This document shows positions 6,688-8,051 of a DNA stretch of 8,051 bases, in pieces. Origin of the DNA: Chitinophagaceae bacterium (GTDB lineage Bacteria; Bacteroidota; Bacteroidia; Chitinophagales; Chitinophagaceae); assembly GCA_026785745.1 (NCBI GenBank), contig JAJAZO010000360.1, forward strand, positions 1-8,051, in the 5' to 3' direction. Every line of letters begins with the position of its first letter. Positions within the stretch are counted from its first letter, which is position 1. The translations under genes were made by a program, and so were the position numbers. Below the pieces are notes generated by a model. It saw only the letters and a program-made list of their open reading frames with translations, was not told where the DNA came from and made no database searches.

Positions 6688-7734
6688 ATGAACAGCAACG
6701 TCCTTGACCAGAACCGGGTGCGGCAGGTATTTTTTATTATCCTGATCTTATTGCTGGGTATCCTGCTTTTCTTTGAATTGTCTTCTTTCCTTCCGGCACT
6801 GCTCGCAGCTATTACACTTTATATCCTATTGCACAAATGGATGTTTTATCTCACCGAAAAGAAAAAGTGGCGAAAAGGATGGACAGCCCTGTTGCTAATG
6901 CTATTTTCATTTGTCGTTATATTATTGCCTGTAGGACTGCTGGTAAATATGCTTTCTTCTAAAGTAAGCTATGCCGTACAACATTCAGATGAACTGGTAG
7001 CAGCCTTGAAAAAAGTGGTAGGAAACCTTGAAACCCGGTTTGATGTAACCATTGCCAGCGATGAGAATATTAATAAGCTGGGCAACACAATTACCAAAAG
7101 TCTTCCGGGTATACTTGGTGCTACCTTTAATACACTCACTACTATCTTCTTCATGTATTTCATCCTGTACTTTATGCTGGTAAATGGACGCTACATGGAA
7201 AATGCCCTGTATGAACATGTTCCGCTTACAGATTATAATGTAAACCGTCTTGGAAAGGAAATACACATTATGGTAATGTCGAATGCTATCGGCATTCCGC
7301 TGATTGCTTTTGCACAGGGGGTGGTTGCACTGGCGGGTTATTTAATTATTGGGGTAAAGGAGCCTTTCTTCTGGTTTGGCGTTACCTGCATTACAGCTAT
7401 GCTGCCGGTAGTGGGTGCTGCAATAGCTTATGTACCGCTGGCCATCATACTTTTTGCTAACGACGAACCTAATAAGGGCATTGTGATGCTGATATTTGGT
7501 TTTGGCTTCATTGGTACGGTAGATAATGTACTTCGCTTTACGTTATTGAAAAAGCTGGGTAATGTTCATCCCCTGACAACCGTGTTTGGTGTTATTATCG
7601 GGCTAAGTGTATTTGGGTTTATTGGTTTGATATTCGGGCCGCTGCTTATTTCACTATTTATGCTGCTGCTGAAAATCTATTCCAGTGAGTTTATTACCAA
7701 GCAGCGGGATATCAATAAGGTAATGGAGAATTGA
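6688..7734 (+). CDS. AI-2E family transporter (PerM/UPF0118-type permease)
   Basis: Polytopic inner-membrane protein of 348 residues in the AI-2E/PerM family (E. coli TqsA, YdiK, PerM). Members have been linked to autoinducer-2 export or to Na+/H+ antiport, but most remain uncharacterised. Hydrophobic segments lie near 13-30, 33-49, 66-90, 145-166, 197-222, 226-257, 264-280 and 297-330. A soluble, partly amphipathic stretch at about 90-140 is characteristic of the family. The C-terminal signature is clear: AMLPVVGAAIAYVPLAI (237-253) and GTVDNVLRFTLLKKLGNVHP (276-295), then the LSVFGFIGLIFGPLL membrane stretch (306-320). The start is ATG at 6688, behind an AT-rich stretch without a Shine-Dalgarno sequence. 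The last 33 codons and the stop lie inside an inverted duplication (7631-7769 with 7913-8051). The family is firm; the substrate is unknown. Confidence 0.93.
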   Translation: MNSNVLDQNRVRQVFFIILILLLGILLFFELSSFLPALLAAITLYILLHKWMFYLTEKKKWRKGWTALLLMLFSFVVILLPVGLLVNMLSSKVSYAVQHSDELVAALKKVVGNLETRFDVTIASDENINKLGNTITKSLPGILGATFNTLTTIFFMYFILYFMLVNGRYMENALYEHVPLTDYNVNRLGKEIHIMVMSNAIGIPLIAFAQGVVALAGYLIIGVKEPFFWFGVTCITAMLPVVGAAIAYVPLAIILFANDEPNKGIVMLIFGFGFIGTVDNVLRFTLLKKLGNVHPLTTVFGVIIGLSVFGFIGLIFGPLLISLFMLLLKIYSSEFITKQRDINKVMEN

Positions 7735-7769
7735 TTTCAGCCACAGATTACACGGATTAACGCAGATTA
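7631..7769 (+). repeat. Left arm of a 139-bp inverted duplication
   Basis: This covers the last 33 codons of the AI-2E family gene, its TGA (7732-7734) and the following GATT-array repeat. Base x pairs with base 15682-x, so 7631 pairs with 8051. Bases 7631-7739 match the right arm without a mismatch. Bases 7740-7769 match with two differences, at 7740/7942 and 7762/7920. The match ends at 7770/7912. Confidence 0.97.
7741..7769 (+). repeat. Dispersed GATT-array repeat, short form
   Basis: CCACAGATTACACGGATT followed by AACGCAGATTA, with GATT at 7746, 7755 and 7765. It begins 6 bases after the permease stop codon. Compared with the copy at 3193-3227 it lacks one internal 9-base unit. It forms an inverted pair with 7913-7941. 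Confidence 0.7.
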
Positions 7770-7912
7770 TTGAAACTGCTAACGCCGTTTTTTTTGCACT
7801 GCCAAGTACCAATAAAACACTGAAGGCAAAAATATTTACTACAGGCCGGTAACTATTTTTTATTTAACTGTATTCATTTGTATTATTAGTACTATTCGTT
7901 GCCGACTTGTAT
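7770..7912. other. 143-bp unique spacer between the inverted arms
   Basis: AT-rich and non-coding. It contains an eight-T run at 7788-7795 after a weak AACGCCGTT dyad and an 8-base palindrome TAGTACTA (7887-7894). No convincing terminator, promoter or gene is visible. It is the loop of the inverted duplication. Confidence 0.6.
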
Positions 7913-8051
7913 TAATCTGTGTTAATCCGTGTAATCTGTGGTTGAAATCAATTCTCCATTACCTTATTGATATCCCGCTGCTTGGTAATAAACTCACTGG
8001 AATAGATTTTCAGCAGCAGCATAAATAGTGAAATAAGCAGCGGCCCGAATA
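7913..8051 (-). repeat. Right arm of the inverted duplication, running to the window end
   Basis: Reverse complement of 7631-7769 with two differences, both in the GATT-array repeat at 7913-7941 or at its edge. The arm reaches the last base of the window, so its true outer limit is unknown. The inverted repeat copy at its inner end reads, on the minus strand, ACCACAGATTACACGGATT and then AACACAGATTA. Confidence 0.97.
7948..8051 (-). CDS. 3' end of an inverted second copy of the AI-2E family permease gene (partial, may be artefactual)
   Basis: Read on the minus strand, 8049-7948 encodes the same last 33 residues as the plus-strand permease, from FGPLLISLFMLLLK to DINKVMEN, and the same TGA stop (7950-7948). 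The nucleotide sequence of this coding part is identical to the plus-strand gene, with not even a silent change. If real, it is the tail of a very recent convergent duplicate whose remainder lies beyond the window. If the arm is a fold-back product there is no second gene. The sequence is too short to judge its state. Confidence 0.4.
   Translation of the reverse strand, partial: FGPLLISLFMLLLKIYSSEFITKQRDINKVMEN

Noticed and set aside
6985..7266. Two overlapping minus-strand open frames in the AI-2E family gene (6969-7163 and 6985-7266)
   Set aside because: Antisense shadows of a well-supported membrane protein gene.
7741..7941. CRISPR-like or attachment-site interpretation of the GATT repeats
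   Set aside because: Repeats are inverted or scattered rather than regularly spaced with unique spacers, and no cas, integrase or tRNA gene is present.
1..8051. A new defence or biosynthetic gene cluster made of these genes
   Set aside because: The genes belong to ordinary transporter and DUF418 families, lie in separate units on both strands, and show no enzymatic or regulatory partner that would tie them into one system.

Overview
The window looks like chromosomal DNA from a member of the Bacteroidota, possibly a Chitinophagaceae-type bacterium. This is an inference from the moderately AT-rich base composition, the general lack of strong Shine-Dalgarno sequences, the tandem DUF418 membrane proteins with lysine-rich loops, and short GATT-rich intergenic repeats that I associate with such genomes. 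No rRNA, tRNA, CRISPR array, transposase or phage gene is visible. Almost all the coding sequence is for inner-membrane proteins.

Layout: (1) 1-1601, plus strand: the 3' part of an FtsX/MacB-type ABC permease gene, cut by the window edge, followed after 2 bases by its ATPase gene. A rho-independent terminator candidate at 1733-1765 closes this unit. (2) 1782-4754, minus strand: two tandem DUF418 paralogues separated by 192 bp of repeat-rich DNA. The upstream copy (3303-4754) has an extra hydrophilic loop segment of about 50 residues with a repeating (K/N)D(S/T) motif. (3) 4755-5121: a 367-bp divergent intergenic region. Its right half is a 106-bp segment with 10-bp terminal inverted repeats and internal hairpins, lying just upstream of a MATE efflux gene (5122-6543, plus). 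(4) 6544-6687: a structured spacer, then an AI-2E/PerM-family permease gene (6688-7734, plus). (5) 7735-8051: a 143-bp spacer, after which the end of the permease gene reappears in inverted orientation up to the last base of the window.

The most notable structure is that terminal inverted duplication. Its arms are 7631-7769 and 7913-8051, 139 bp each with 2 mismatches. Both mismatches lie in a short dispersed repeat at the inner ends of the arms. The outer 109 bp, which include the 3' end of the gene, match perfectly. This is either a recent inverted gene duplication or a fold-back product (biological, amplification or assembly) primed by the inverted pair of repeats. The window alone cannot decide, but the mismatch pattern fits fold-back well.

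Functionally the genes look like ordinary envelope and transport functions: a lipoprotein/macrolide-type ABC exporter, two DUF418 proteins of unknown function, a drug/Na+ antiporter and a small-molecule permease. I see no convincing new multi-gene system. The interest lies in the repeats, the intergenic structure and the inverted end.
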